The position numbers were made by a program, and so were the translations under genes. Positions 32,358-40,741 of a stretch of DNA of 64,000 bases are shown here, piece by piece. The notes under the pieces were generated by a model. It was not told where the DNA came from. It saw only the letters and a list, made by a program, of their open reading frames with translations, and did no database searches. Origin of the DNA: an uncultured Pseudomonadota bacterium (GTDB taxonomy: Bacteria; Myxococcota_A; UBA796; SXON01); assembly GCA_903900265.1 (NCBI GenBank), contig CAIUMM010000210.1:1-64000 (forward strand). Reading direction: 5' to 3'. Each line of letters starts with the position of its first letter. The first letter of the stretch is position 1.

Positions 32358-34328
32358 CTACGAGGTCAGCTCGTTCCAGCGGGCGTAGAGCGCGTCGACG
32401 GCAGCGCGCGCCGTGGTGGCTTTGAGCGCCGCAGCGCGTGCGGCGTCTTTGCCCAGCTTGAACGTTGCTGGGTTGGCCATCTCGGCCTCGAGCCGGGAGG
32501 CCAGAGACTCGGCCGCTTCGATCGCGGCTTCCATGCCGTCCAGCTCGCGCTGCTCTTTGAACGAGAGCTTGCGCTTCGGAGAAGCGGGCGTTTGCATGGA
32601 TGGCGTGAGGTCTTTCGCGGGCTCTCGATGGGCCTCCCGCGCAAGCTCCTTCACCGGCTCGGGGCGGCCGCGCGAACGCTGCCAGTCCGACCAGTTGCCC
32701 TCGTACCGAACTACGCGCCCGTTGCCTTCGAAGGCGATGATCGACGTCGCGACGCGATCGAGGAACCAACGGTCATGGGAGACGATGATCGCGGCGCCCG
32801 GAAAGTCCACGAGGGCCTCTTCGAGTACGCCGAGGGTGACGAGGTCAAGATCGTTGGTGGGCTCATCGAGCACCAGCAGGTTGCCGGCGCGCCGCAGCAG
32901 GCGCGCGAGCATGACGCGGTTGCGCTCTCCGCCAGAGAGCTGCCCGATGCGGGTGTCGATCGCGGTGGCGTGAAACAGCATCTGGCGCAAAAACGTGCGC
33001 ACATGCACCTGACCGTCGGCGAGCGGCACCCAGTCGGAGCCCTCGGAGACCTCGTCCAGCACGGTCTTTTCGTCGTCGAGATCCACGCGCCCTTGATCCA
33101 TGGCCGCCACGCGCGTGTTTGCGCCGATGATGACCTGACCTTTGTCCGGGGGGATCTGCCCAAGCAGGGTCTTGACCAGCGTGGTTTTGCCCGCGCCGTT
33201 CGGTCCGACGATGCCGAGCCGCTCGCCCGGTAGGATGGTCAGCTCTACATCCTTGAACAGCAGCTTCCCGCCGAGGGTCTTGCTGATGTTCTTGCTTTCG
33301 AGGACGGTCTTTCCTAGCCGGGGCCCGGGCGGCAGCCGGAACTGCAAGGGATCTGGCCGGCGATCGTCTTGTCCCGGCGCTGCCGCGACCACCTGCTCAA
33401 ACGCGGCGATACGCGCAGAGGACTTCTTGCGCTGGGCGGACTCCTTGCGACGGATCCACGCGAGCTCGGTGCGCACGAAGCTCTGGCGCTTGTCCTCCGC
33501 GATGGCCTCGAGGCTGAGCCGCTCGGCTTGAGCCTCGATGAAGGCGGAATAGTTGCCGGGATAGCTGTAGATGCGGCCGCGATCCAGCTCGAGGATGCGC
33601 GTGGCGACGCCGTCCAGAAAGGCGCGGTCATGGGTCACCACGAGCAGCGCGTCGGCCTGCGCGATCAAGTGCCCCTGCAGCCACTCGATCGCCGCGGTGT
33701 CGAGATGGTTGGTGGGCTCGTCTAACAGCAGCACGTCGGGGCGCGACAGCAGGGCCTGCGCGAGCGCGACGCGGCGCCGCTCTCCGCCGGACAGCGTGCC
33801 CATCGCCGCGGTGGCGATCGGCAGCCTGAGCGCGGTGCGTAGGGCTTCCACCTCATGCTGCAGATCCCAGCCGCCCATGCGGATCAGGCGATCATGCAGC
33901 GTGGCTTGCTCTTCGAGGAGGTCGTCTAGCTGGTCATCGGGCAGCGTCGCGAAGCTCGCTTCGATGGCCTCGAGGCGCGCGTGCAAGTCGGCGTGGCGTC
34001 GCAAGCCAAGCTTCAAGGCTGCGTCTACCGTCTGATCAGCGGGAAACGCAGGCTCCTGCGCGACGTAGACGACGTCCGTCCCGCGAGGCCGCACGAGCTC
34101 GCCGCTGTCGGGGGTAGACGCGGGATCGGGCTTGAAGTCCGCTTCGGTCTTTGAACGGGTCATTCCCGCGACGATTCGCATCATCGTGGATTTTCCCGCT
34201 CCGTTCAGTCCAACCAAGCCGAGGCGCTCGCCGTGGTGGATCGTGAACGTGACGTCGGAGAGTACAAGACGATTGCCGAAGGCTTTTTCAATACCATCGG
34301 CGGTGAGCAGGGGAACGGCGGCGGACAC
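32358..34328 (-). CDS. uup: ABC-F family ATPase, Uup-like
   Basis: 656 residues, two ABC ATPase domains and no membrane segments. Domain 1: Walker [10 protein letters not shown], signature [16 protein letters not shown], Walker [12 protein letters not shown]. Domain 2: [35 protein letters not shown]. The interdomain linker ([19 protein letters not shown]) is the ABC-F arm. The C-terminal charged coiled-coil of about 100 residues ([20 protein letters not shown]) is typical of Uup, a ribosome/DNA-associated member. It diverges from the small lipoprotein gene with only 35 bases between starts. Confidence 0.93.
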   Translation of the reverse strand: MSAAVPLLTADGIEKAFGNRLVLSDVTFTIHHGERLGLVGLNGAGKSTMMRIVAGMTRSKTEADFKPDPASTPDSGELVRPRGTDVVYVAQEPAFPADQTVDAALKLGLRRHADLHARLEAIEASFATLPDDQLDDLLEEQATLHDRLIRMGGWDLQHEVEALRTALRLPIATAAMGTLSGGERRRVALAQALLSRPDVLLLDEPTNHLDTAAIEWLQGHLIAQADALLVVTHDRAFLDGVATRILELDRGRIYSYPGNYSAFIEAQAERLSLEAIAEDKRQSFVRTELAWIRRKESAQRKKSSARIAAFEQVVAAAPGQDDRRPDPLQFRLPPGPRLGKTVLESKNISKTLGGKLLFKDVELTILPGERLGIVGPNGAGKTTLVKTLLGQIPPDKGQVIIGANTRVAAMDQGRVDLDDEKTVLDEVSEGSDWVPLADGQVHVRTFLRQMLFHATAIDTRIGQLSGGERNRVMLARLLRRAGNLLVLDEPTNDLDLVTLGVLEEALVDFPGAAIIVSHDRWFLDRVATSIIAFEGNGRVVRYEGNWSDWQRSRGRPEPVKELAREAHREPAKDLTPSMQTPASPKRKLSFKEQRELDGMEAAIEAAESLASRLEAEMANPATFKLGKDAARAAALKATTARAAVDALYARWNELTS

Positions 34329-34363
34329 GCGCGGGGCGTATTCCGATCGGATAGGCGGGGCGA

Positions 34364-35002
34364 ATGTTCGTCCGCGCGTTGGTCCCTGCTTTGCTCCCTG
34401 CTTTGCTCCCTGCTTTGCTCCCTGCTTTGCTCCCTGCTTTGCTCCCTGCTTTGCTGTTTTCTTTGCCGGCGTGTACGGAAGCGGGACCCTCCTTCACCTG
34501 CGGGGATGCGGCCGCTGCCCTGGGCCACCCGAGCGCGCAGGTCGAGGCCTGCGATGCCGCACCGCACCTCTCCGACATCTACCAAGTGGCGCTCTCGGGA
34601 GGCGACCTGTTAGGAAGGCAGGTTTATGGCGTCTATGTCGTTGACAGCAAGGTGCGACCCGACACGGGGAACGCGGCGCTGTCGGCGTTTCTGGATGGGC
34701 TGGGACCGCGTGCGGCGACGCTCAATGTGCTCGACATGATCGCCGTGCTCCGCGTGTTTCAGGCTTTTCCGACCGGCTTTGATCCTTCCGTGTCGATGTT
34801 TGACCTGCCCGGCGTCGGCACCACGCGCGTGACGGCGACGCCGTTTCGATTTGAGATGTACAACGGCCGGCCACCCGAACCCGGGTTCATCAAGGCGACG
34901 CTCGAAGGTCCGCCGTGGGTGTGGACGCTGGCGGAGATGGGCGAGCCTACGCCAGGAACTCCACCGGTCTGGCGCCAAACAACGCAGGTTCCACTCCGCT
35001 GA
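34364..35002 (+). CDS. small lipoprotein with a repeat-built signal peptide
   Basis: 212 residues. The signal peptide is MFVRALV followed by six PALL units, then FSLPAC, a plausible lipobox with Cys near residue 37. The repeat units are perfect 12-base DNA copies. The mature part is not recognised: about 175 residues with two or more Cys (TCGDAAA, EACDAAP) and a beta/alpha mixture. It is probably an envelope lipoprotein. In-frame TTG codons inside each repeat could also serve as starts and give shorter signal peptides. Promoter space is only 35 bases, shared with the divergent ABC-F gene. Confidence 0.75.
   Translation: MFVRALVPALLPALLPALLPALLPALLPALLFSLPACTEAGPSFTCGDAAAALGHPSAQVEACDAAPHLSDIYQVALSGGDLLGRQVYGVYVVDSKVRPDTGNAALSAFLDGLGPRAATLNVLDMIAVLRVFQAFPTGFDPSVSMFDLPGVGTTRVTATPFRFEMYNGRPPEPGFIKATLEGPPWVWTLAEMGEPTPGTPPVWRQTTQVPLR
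34384..34455 (+). repeat. six perfect 12-bp tandem repeats in a signal-peptide coding region
   Basis: Unit CCCTGCTTTGCT, six exact copies in 72 bases. Unit length is a multiple of three, so gain or loss of a unit changes signal peptide length by four residues (Pro-Ala-Leu-Leu) without a frameshift. The identical copies at the DNA level, with no synonymous drift, indicate recent slippage expansion. Confidence 0.97.
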
Positions 35003-35035
35003 ACGCGTTCGCGCAGGGCTTGCCCACGCGCTGCG

Positions 35036-36787
35036 TCAGCGGACCTCGAAGCTGCTGATCAGCTCGACCTCGGACTCGATGCCCCCGTTGCCGATGAAGC
35101 AGGGCGCAGGGCTCCCGCGCACCCAGCCGGCGAGGTGCGGCGCGGGCTGGCCCACCACGACCTCCCACGAGAGCGCCGACGGCAGCTTGATCACCACCGT
35201 GACGCCGTCTTGTCGGGCGATCCAGTCGTCGCCTTCGCGCGTGACGTCCCATCCGGGGCCCATCTGCCAGCGCAGCATCATCGCGTGACGCCCGGTGCGT
35301 TTGCCCGCCGCGCCGTGGAGCCGGTCGGTGACGATGCAGCGGGCCTGATTGAACAGCACCTCGCGCGCGTGGTCGAGCGGGATGCCCGCTTGACGCCAGC
35401 CGGTGAAGTTGCCTTCAATTCTACACTTCTTGCCATCGACGCGGGCGAGCAACAGGCTCGCTCCCACGTGCTCGGGCGGCTCCCGCCCGTCGATCAGCAG
35501 GCAGGAGTGAGCGCCGACCGCGCGGCTTTGCGCCTCGGCGTCCGGGCTGTCAAACGACGGCCCGGGGTCGGCGAGCACCGAGAGCGCGCCAACGTCCCAG
35601 AGCAAGTGCAGCGGCACCGGGTGGGAGAGCGGGCTGCGGCGACCGACGCCGCCGAACCAAGCGGAGGCGCGGGAGGGGCGGTTCTTGATGCGGTGCTCCG
35701 CGACGGCGATGCCGCCTTCGCGCCAGACCCGCAGTGACCACGCTTTGGGGGCCTCCGGCCGCGCGATCGGCGGGCTCAGGCCCAGCCAAGCCAGCCGCGT
35801 CGGACTGCAGAGCGCCGCGGCCTCTCCTGTCTCGATGTTCCAGACGAGGCACGCGTCCCAAAGTGCGGCGCCTACGCTGTCTTCGTGGTCGAGCACCGCC
35901 GCGACCGGAGCCTCGCCGACGCTGGGGAGCGCGGCGATGCCGCTTCCAAGTCGCTCGAGGAAGCGTGCGCCTCGGGCGAGCGCGACGTCGGCGTCGCTGG
36001 GAAATCCGACGCCGTTGGCCACGGCCACGGCCCGCGCGACGGCAACCTGCCAGAGCGCATCGGCGAGCACCAAAGGCGCGGCGTCTCGAGGCGATCCATC
36101 GTCGAACAGGAGCGCGGGGAGATCGTGCTTCAAGCCAGCGAGACCTTCACTCCATGCCTGCCTTGCGTTGGGGAGGTCCGGGAACGTCAGCCCGGCGACC
36201 ACGAGCCCGGCGTGGTGGACGACCCGCCGAAGGGCGTCCCGCTCGCCGCGCGGCATGCGGGCGATCAGGTGCTGGATGTGCCAGGATGCGCTCCCCGCCA
36301 TCGCTTCTCGCAGCGGGTCCGGGACCGCGCCGAGCCAGGAGAGCGCCGCGTGCCAGTGCACCATGCGCACCGCGAGGTCGGTAGGATGGGCCCAGCCCAG
36401 CCCCTGACCGGGGAGATCCTGACGCAGCCAGCTTTGAATCCCGTCGATCACCTCGGCGCGGCCGGTGTCGTCACGGCGCTCGCCCGCTAACCACGCGTGC
36501 GCTGCAAACCAAGCGTGACGCTGCGCTCTGCGCGCCGCTGCGTGGTCCCACGGGCCGACCTGCACGTTCGGGCCGGTCGGAAGCGTCGCGCCCGTGTCGG
36601 GGTTGATCGACCAGTCCGTGGGGATGGGCTCCAGGTTCGGGCCAGCGATGCCGCGTCGCAGCGCGAGCACGCCCAGCCTCGACGATAGCGGTGGCGCGGC
36701 CCGGAGCGAAACTGGGGCCGGAGCGGTGGCTGACAACGCGAGCGCCAGCTTCCCGGCGCGGGAGCGCAGCCCTGCGAATAGGCTCAC
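35036..36787 (-). CDS. heparinase II/III family polysaccharide lyase-like protein
   Basis: 583 residues. The N-terminal two-thirds is an alpha-helical toroid (GLGWAHPTDLAVRMVHWHAA, MPRGERDALRRVVHHAGL, DDGSPRDAAP), and the C-terminal part is a beta-sandwich (EGGIAVAEHRIKNRPS, HPVPLHLLWDVGAL, GNFTGWRQAGIPLDHAREV). This is the layout of PL12-type heparinase II/III enzymes, often encoded in exopolysaccharide gene sets. No signal peptide is obvious. The ATG overlaps the stop of the sigma-factor gene by 4 bases (ATGA), an unusual partner. The polysaccharide substrate is unknown. Confidence 0.82.
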   Translation of the reverse strand: MSLFAGLRSRAGKLALALSATAPAPVSLRAAPPLSSRLGVLALRRGIAGPNLEPIPTDWSINPDTGATLPTGPNVQVGPWDHAAARRAQRHAWFAAHAWLAGERRDDTGRAEVIDGIQSWLRQDLPGQGLGWAHPTDLAVRMVHWHAALSWLGAVPDPLREAMAGSASWHIQHLIARMPRGERDALRRVVHHAGLVVAGLTFPDLPNARQAWSEGLAGLKHDLPALLFDDGSPRDAAPLVLADALWQVAVARAVAVANGVGFPSDADVALARGARFLERLGSGIAALPSVGEAPVAAVLDHEDSVGAALWDACLVWNIETGEAAALCSPTRLAWLGLSPPIARPEAPKAWSLRVWREGGIAVAEHRIKNRPSRASAWFGGVGRRSPLSHPVPLHLLWDVGALSVLADPGPSFDSPDAEAQSRAVGAHSCLLIDGREPPEHVGASLLLARVDGKKCRIEGNFTGWRQAGIPLDHAREVLFNQARCIVTDRLHGAAGKRTGRHAMMLRWQMGPGWDVTREGDDWIARQDGVTVVIKLPSALSWEVVVGQPAPHLAGWVRGSPAPCFIGNGGIESEVELISSFEVR

Positions 36788-37851
36788 TCGCCCTCCGGTA
36801 CATCAAACTCGAACGCGATCTCCTCGCCCAGCTCTTGCTGCAGGAAGAGCTTGAGCCGCTTCTTGACGCGCACCTCGATCTGGCGAATCCGCTCTTTGGA
36901 GACGTCATAACGGTCTCCCAGATCCGACAGGCTCGCCGGATCGGGGGCGATCAGACGCTCCTTCCAGATGGCGCGCTCGCGCTCATCTTCGAGGGTGGCC
37001 GCGAACGCGGTCAGCTTCTGACGCACGATGCCGCCCAGCTCGGTGCTCGCCATGTTGGTCTCAGGGTCCCCCGCGTCGTCGTCCGGGACGAGCTCGCCGA
37101 GGGTGCGACCTTCGGGATCCCCGCTGGCCGGCGCGTTCAACGACATCGCCGGCGCGCGCATGTGTTGGTCCACCGCGACGATCTCGCTCTCCGGTACCGA
37201 GAGGCGCTCGGCGAGCTGCGCGACGGTCGCGGGCTGACCTTCGCGCAACAAGCGCTCGCGCTCCTTCTGGAGCTGGAAGAACAGCTTGCGCCCGTTTCGT
37301 GTGGATCCCAGCCGGACAAGCCGGAAGTTGTCCATCAGGAAACGAAGGATCATCGCGCGAATCCAGTACTGCGCGTAGCTGGAGAACCGAATCCCGCGGT
37401 AGGGATCGTAGCGCGAGAGCGCCTCTACCAGTCCGACGTTGCCTTCCTGGATGAGGTCGAGCACGTTGGACCATTGGCGGTGATACTGAAACGCGATCTT
37501 GACGACCAAACGCAGGTTCGCCGTCACGAGGCGCTCTGCGGCCGATGCATCGCCGCCTTCGTAGAAGCGCAGCGCCACTTGACGCTCCTCTTCGGGATCC
37601 AGAAGGGCGTACCTCCGAATCTCGGATAGGTAGTGCGTCAGCAGGTCTCCGCCGCCGCGCGATTGGGCGGCCCGGGGGGTGCTCAGCGCCGGAAGCTTCG
37701 GGATCTTGTTGCGACGTTCGTTACCGAGGGGGTCGAGCAGCTCGCCGGAGCTGTCAAACAGCCCTTCGTCGCTCGCTTCGCCTTCGTCTTCCCGCTCGCC
37801 CCCGGCGTCACCGGGCTCCTGATCGTTCTCGTCGCGTTCTGGGCTGGACAT
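36784..37851 (-). CDS. RpoH-like (sigma32-type) alternative sigma factor
   Basis: 355 residues from ATG 37851; a longer in-frame form would overlap the neighbouring phosphatase gene. An acidic N-terminal extension (about 70 residues, DENDQEPGDAGGEREDEGEA) precedes region 1.2 (LLTHYLSEIRRYALLDPEEE), region 2 (ANLRLVVKIAFQYHRQWSNV, QEGNVGLVEALSRYDP, FSSYAQYWIRAMI), the RpoH box RKLFFQLQKER, and region 4 (LSDLGDRYDVSKERIRQIEV). The RpoH box supports a heat-shock-type group 3 sigma. The acidic extension may regulate stability. It is coupled to the heparinase-like gene. Confidence 0.88.
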   Translation of the reverse strand: MSSPERDENDQEPGDAGGEREDEGEASDEGLFDSSGELLDPLGNERRNKIPKLPALSTPRAAQSRGGGDLLTHYLSEIRRYALLDPEEERQVALRFYEGGDASAAERLVTANLRLVVKIAFQYHRQWSNVLDLIQEGNVGLVEALSRYDPYRGIRFSSYAQYWIRAMILRFLMDNFRLVRLGSTRNGRKLFFQLQKERERLLREGQPATVAQLAERLSVPESEIVAVDQHMRAPAMSLNAPASGDPEGRTLGELVPDDDAGDPETNMASTELGGIVRQKLTAFAATLEDERERAIWKERLIAPDPASLSDLGDRYDVSKERIRQIEVRVKKRLKLFLQQELGEEIAFEFDVPEGE

Positions 37852-37873
37852 GAGGCTCCTGTGTGCGGAGGGG

Positions 37874-38653
37874 CTAAGGTTTGGGTCCGAGGGCACCTGC
37901 GGTGAGCAGCGCCTCCACGACGTCAGGATTTCCAGCGAAAAAGGGCGCGCCCGCATCCGCCAGAAGTTGAAGCGGGGCTCCGTCCGACGCACGCCGGGCG
38001 ACTCCCTTTACGGCCTCTATCAAGCCCAGCCCCGCCGCGACATCCCAGAGGTGCCAGTCGGGTCCGACAAACACCGCCATCGCCGATCCGCGGGCGACCA
38101 GCGCCATATGGGCGGCGGTCCCGCCGATGCATCGGGCTTTGCCCGCCCATTTGAGCTGAGCGCGCTTGTGCAGCCCGGATGGGATGTACAGCACCGGCGG
38201 CGCGCCGCTGCTGAGCGGCGGAAGCTCGGTGTCGCCGAAGTAGGCGCGGCCCTCGTGCACCCACCACACTTCCCGAAGGCGCGTCAGGCTCGTCGCGGCG
38301 AGCAGCACTCGGCCCGACGGATCGAGGCGCGCGAGGCTCGGGCCCCAGTGGGCCAGACCCTCGACGAACGCGCTGGTGCCATCGATCGGATCGACCACCC
38401 AGCGGTGTCCGCCATGCACTGCGGCAGCGCTCTCGCCGCTCTCTTCGCTCCACAAATTGTCATTTGGAAAGTGGAGCTTCAACCCTTCGAGGATCACCGC
38501 CTCTGCCGCCATGTCCGCGTCGGTCACCAGCGAGCCGTCGAGCTTGTTTCGCACTTGGACGCCGCGTTCAAAGTGCGTACGCGCCACATCGTCCGCCGCG
38601 GCGAGGATCTGGAGCAGGACGGCGGGATCTCTGGAATAGCGGGGGTGCTGCAC
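37874..38653 (-). CDS. inositol monophosphatase-family phosphatase
   Basis: 259 residues, cytoplasmic. The metal-binding motifs are present: SLVTDADMAAE, WSEESGE and VVDPIDGTSAFVEGLAHW, and later HLWDVAAGLGLIEA. These coordinate the magnesium ions used for phosphate monoester hydrolysis. Members include IMPase, histidinol-phosphatase and CysQ; the DPIDGTSAF variant does not decide between them. It lies 22 bases upstream of the RpoH-like gene on the same strand. Confidence 0.9.
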   Translation of the reverse strand: MQHPRYSRDPAVLLQILAAADDVARTHFERGVQVRNKLDGSLVTDADMAAEAVILEGLKLHFPNDNLWSEESGESAAAVHGGHRWVVDPIDGTSAFVEGLAHWGPSLARLDPSGRVLLAATSLTRLREVWWVHEGRAYFGDTELPPLSSGAPPVLYIPSGLHKRAQLKWAGKARCIGGTAAHMALVARGSAMAVFVGPDWHLWDVAAGLGLIEAVKGVARRASDGAPLQLLADAGAPFFAGNPDVVEALLTAGALGPKP

Positions 38654-38706
38654 GGGGTCCGTAGGTTAGGGTCCAAGTATGCTATCTTGGCGCCGCGGAG
38701 ACTCTA

Positions 38707-40731
38707 GTGGCTAAGGTATCGCTGCGGCTTCTGGGTACGTACCCTGCGTGGTCTCCATCTGTCATGGAAGCGCTCTATGTTCGCGAGGGCGTGGCCGACG
38801 TGCCGATGCTCGTGCGCACCGACGGCGAGCCGCTTGGGGAAGATGCGATGGCGCGGGCGCGGGCGGACGTGCTGCTGCTCGCGCGTCTGCGGCATGATCA
38901 CGTGCTCCGCGTGGAGTTCGTCACCGCGGTGGAGGGCCGCATCGGTCAGGTTTTTGAGCACTCCGGCGGCGCGGCGCTGGAGTGGGTGCTCGCAGCGGAG
39001 CGCGCGGCGGGTCGCGCCTTCCCGCTGCGCGTGGTGGTCGAGATCGCGGCCGGGGTCGCCGCCGCGCTCGATGAAGCCGGAGGCCTGACCCAAGGCGGTT
39101 CTCGGGTAGACCATCCGGGCCCGGATTTTGGATCGGTGCTGTTGGAGCGCTCGGGTCGGAGCAAGCTCGCTGGTTTTGTCGTCACGACGGGGGCAGTGGC
39201 CCGGCGTCCCGGCTTCGACGCGCCGGAGGGCGGCAGTGGAGCGGCGGTGTTGACGTGGATGAGCGCCCAGTTCCTCGTGGAGCTGCTGCACGCCTGCGTG
39301 TTGGATGGAGAGGTGCCCGAGGATTTGGCGGGGGTCATCGCCGCGGCGCGTGTCGTCGACCCGGCCACTCGGACTGCGCCGGGTGCCTTTGCGCGCGCGC
39401 TGAGAGCGATCGCGGCGAACCTGCCGGGGGCTTCGGTGCGCGGCTGGGCAGAGGCGCCGGTTCGCGCGGCGTTTGAAGCGGCGCGCCTCGCGCGCTCGGG
39501 AGCGAGCGCGGGACGAAGCCTTGATCCTGCGTCGGCGAACCTCATGGACTTTCCGACCGAAGAGTCGCCCGGCGGGCCCCCGACGCTGCATCCCGGCGAG
39601 CTGGTCGACCTCGAGACCTCCGATCACGGCCTTGGCCGCGGAGACTCAGCTTGGCCCGGTGTGGGGCCATTGCCGGTTCGGGTCGGGCCCTCCGCCCCGC
39701 CGACGTCGGATCCCCCGGTGCGTCCCGCGCTCGGTATGCCCTCGCCGATGGGGGCGCCGAGGCCCGAGCCTACGGTGTCCTTAGGCGTCCGCGGGGAGCG
39801 GGTGGGGCCTGCGGGCCCGCGTCGCGTCGAGCCCTTTGACGCAGCGCCGAACCTCGCTGGCCCCGTGCTTTTGGGCCCCGCGCTTGCTGGCCCCGCGCTT
39901 GCTGGTCCCGCGCTTTCGGGCCCGGCACTTTCGGGCCCGGCACAGGTAGGCGGTGCGGCGCCTCGCGTCAATTTGGCGATGGGCGGCGCCGGGCTCGACC
40001 TGCCTGAGCCGGATGCGCCGCCGCCGTCGCGGAGTGGCCTGTACGCGGGCTTGGCGCTGGTCGGAGTGCTCTCGGTCCTTGGCGTAGCGATGGCTTGCGC
40101 GGCGGTCTATTGGTACGCGGGGTCCGCAGCCGCGCCGGCCGTATCGGAGGTCGCGGAGCCGGAGCTCGCCGTTCCGGTAGAGGCTGCGCCGGTCCCGACG
40201 ACAGCCGCCGACGCCCCGTTGGCGGGTTCGCCGTCGGCCTCCGGAGCTCGTCCCGCGGCGCCTCCCAGCGCTGCGCCGGTCGTCGCGCCCCCGGCGCCGA
40301 AGCCTTCTCCAACTGCAACGGTAGCGCCCCCAGCGCCCGCTGCGCCGTCTCCCGCAGCGCCGACTCCCGCAGCGCCGACTCCCGCTGCGCCGGCGCCATC
40401 CGATGCAGACGACGCCGCCGCGCGCATCGTCGCGGGGATGCGGTCGGCCGCTCCCGCGCCCGCTGCGGTGGTCGCCCCCGCACCGGCGTTAGACGAACCG
40501 GGGCCCTTTGATATCAGCTTCAAACCTGCAGAAGGTGGGGTTAGCTCCCTCGAGGTGCGTTGTGCGGCCCAGTCGGGTTCTGGCATGATCATCGAGTTGA
40601 ATCAGGTCCCCAAAGGAACATCGTGCAAGATCACCGGGCTCGGGGGCGCTGCGCCGCTCCAAACGCTCGTCACCGTCAACTCTGCTCGCAGTTACAGCTG
40701 CTTCGCGAACGGCAGCCGCTCCTGCCGATAG
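38707..40731 (+). CDS. transmembrane pseudokinase with Pro/Ala linkers
   Basis: 674 residues. Residues ~1-270 follow the Ser/Thr kinase fold: LLLARLRHDHVLRVEFV (helix C and beta4), VFEHSGGAALEWVL (hinge), VVVEIAAGVAAALDEAG (helix E), DHPGPDFGSVLLERSGRSKL (catalytic loop region). The HRDxKxxN motif reads DHPGPDFGS, DFG reads AGF, and the ATP-lysine of VAVK is absent (VPMLVR), so it should be inactive. A low-complexity cytoplasmic linker with GPALA repeats follows, then one membrane helix (about residues 442-465) and an extracytoplasmic Ala/Pro stalk with a ~65-residue Cys-containing end. It is first in an operon with the TPR lipoprotein and the YD-repeat protein. Confidence 0.8.
   Translation: MAKVSLRLLGTYPAWSPSVMEALYVREGVADVPMLVRTDGEPLGEDAMARARADVLLLARLRHDHVLRVEFVTAVEGRIGQVFEHSGGAALEWVLAAERAAGRAFPLRVVVEIAAGVAAALDEAGGLTQGGSRVDHPGPDFGSVLLERSGRSKLAGFVVTTGAVARRPGFDAPEGGSGAAVLTWMSAQFLVELLHACVLDGEVPEDLAGVIAAARVVDPATRTAPGAFARALRAIAANLPGASVRGWAEAPVRAAFEAARLARSGASAGRSLDPASANLMDFPTEESPGGPPTLHPGELVDLETSDHGLGRGDSAWPGVGPLPVRVGPSAPPTSDPPVRPALGMPSPMGAPRPEPTVSLGVRGERVGPAGPRRVEPFDAAPNLAGPVLLGPALAGPALAGPALSGPALSGPAQVGGAAPRVNLAMGGAGLDLPEPDAPPPSRSGLYAGLALVGVLSVLGVAMACAAVYWYAGSAAAPAVSEVAEPELAVPVEAAPVPTTAADAPLAGSPSASGARPAAPPSAAPVVAPPAPKPSPTATVAPPAPAAPSPAAPTPAAPTPAAPAPSDADDAAARIVAGMRSAAPAPAAVVAPAPALDEPGPFDISFKPAEGGVSSLEVRCAAQSGSGMIIELNQVPKGTSCKITGLGGAAPLQTLVTVNSARSYSCFANGSRSCR
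39859..39942 (+). repeat. imperfect 15-bp tandem repeats in the pseudokinase linker
   Basis: About five and a half units encoding Gly-Pro-Ala/Val-Leu-Ala/Ser/Leu, e.g. GGCCCCGCGCTTGCT, lie in the juxtamembrane linker. Copies differ by one to three bases, unlike the perfect repeats at 34384. They probably reflect linker-length drift. Confidence 0.85.
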
Positions 40732-40741
40732 GAATCCTCCG

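Noticed and set aside
34384-34455. Tandem repeat considered as a CRISPR-like array
   Set aside because: The 12-bp units are directly adjacent without spacers and lie in a coding frame.
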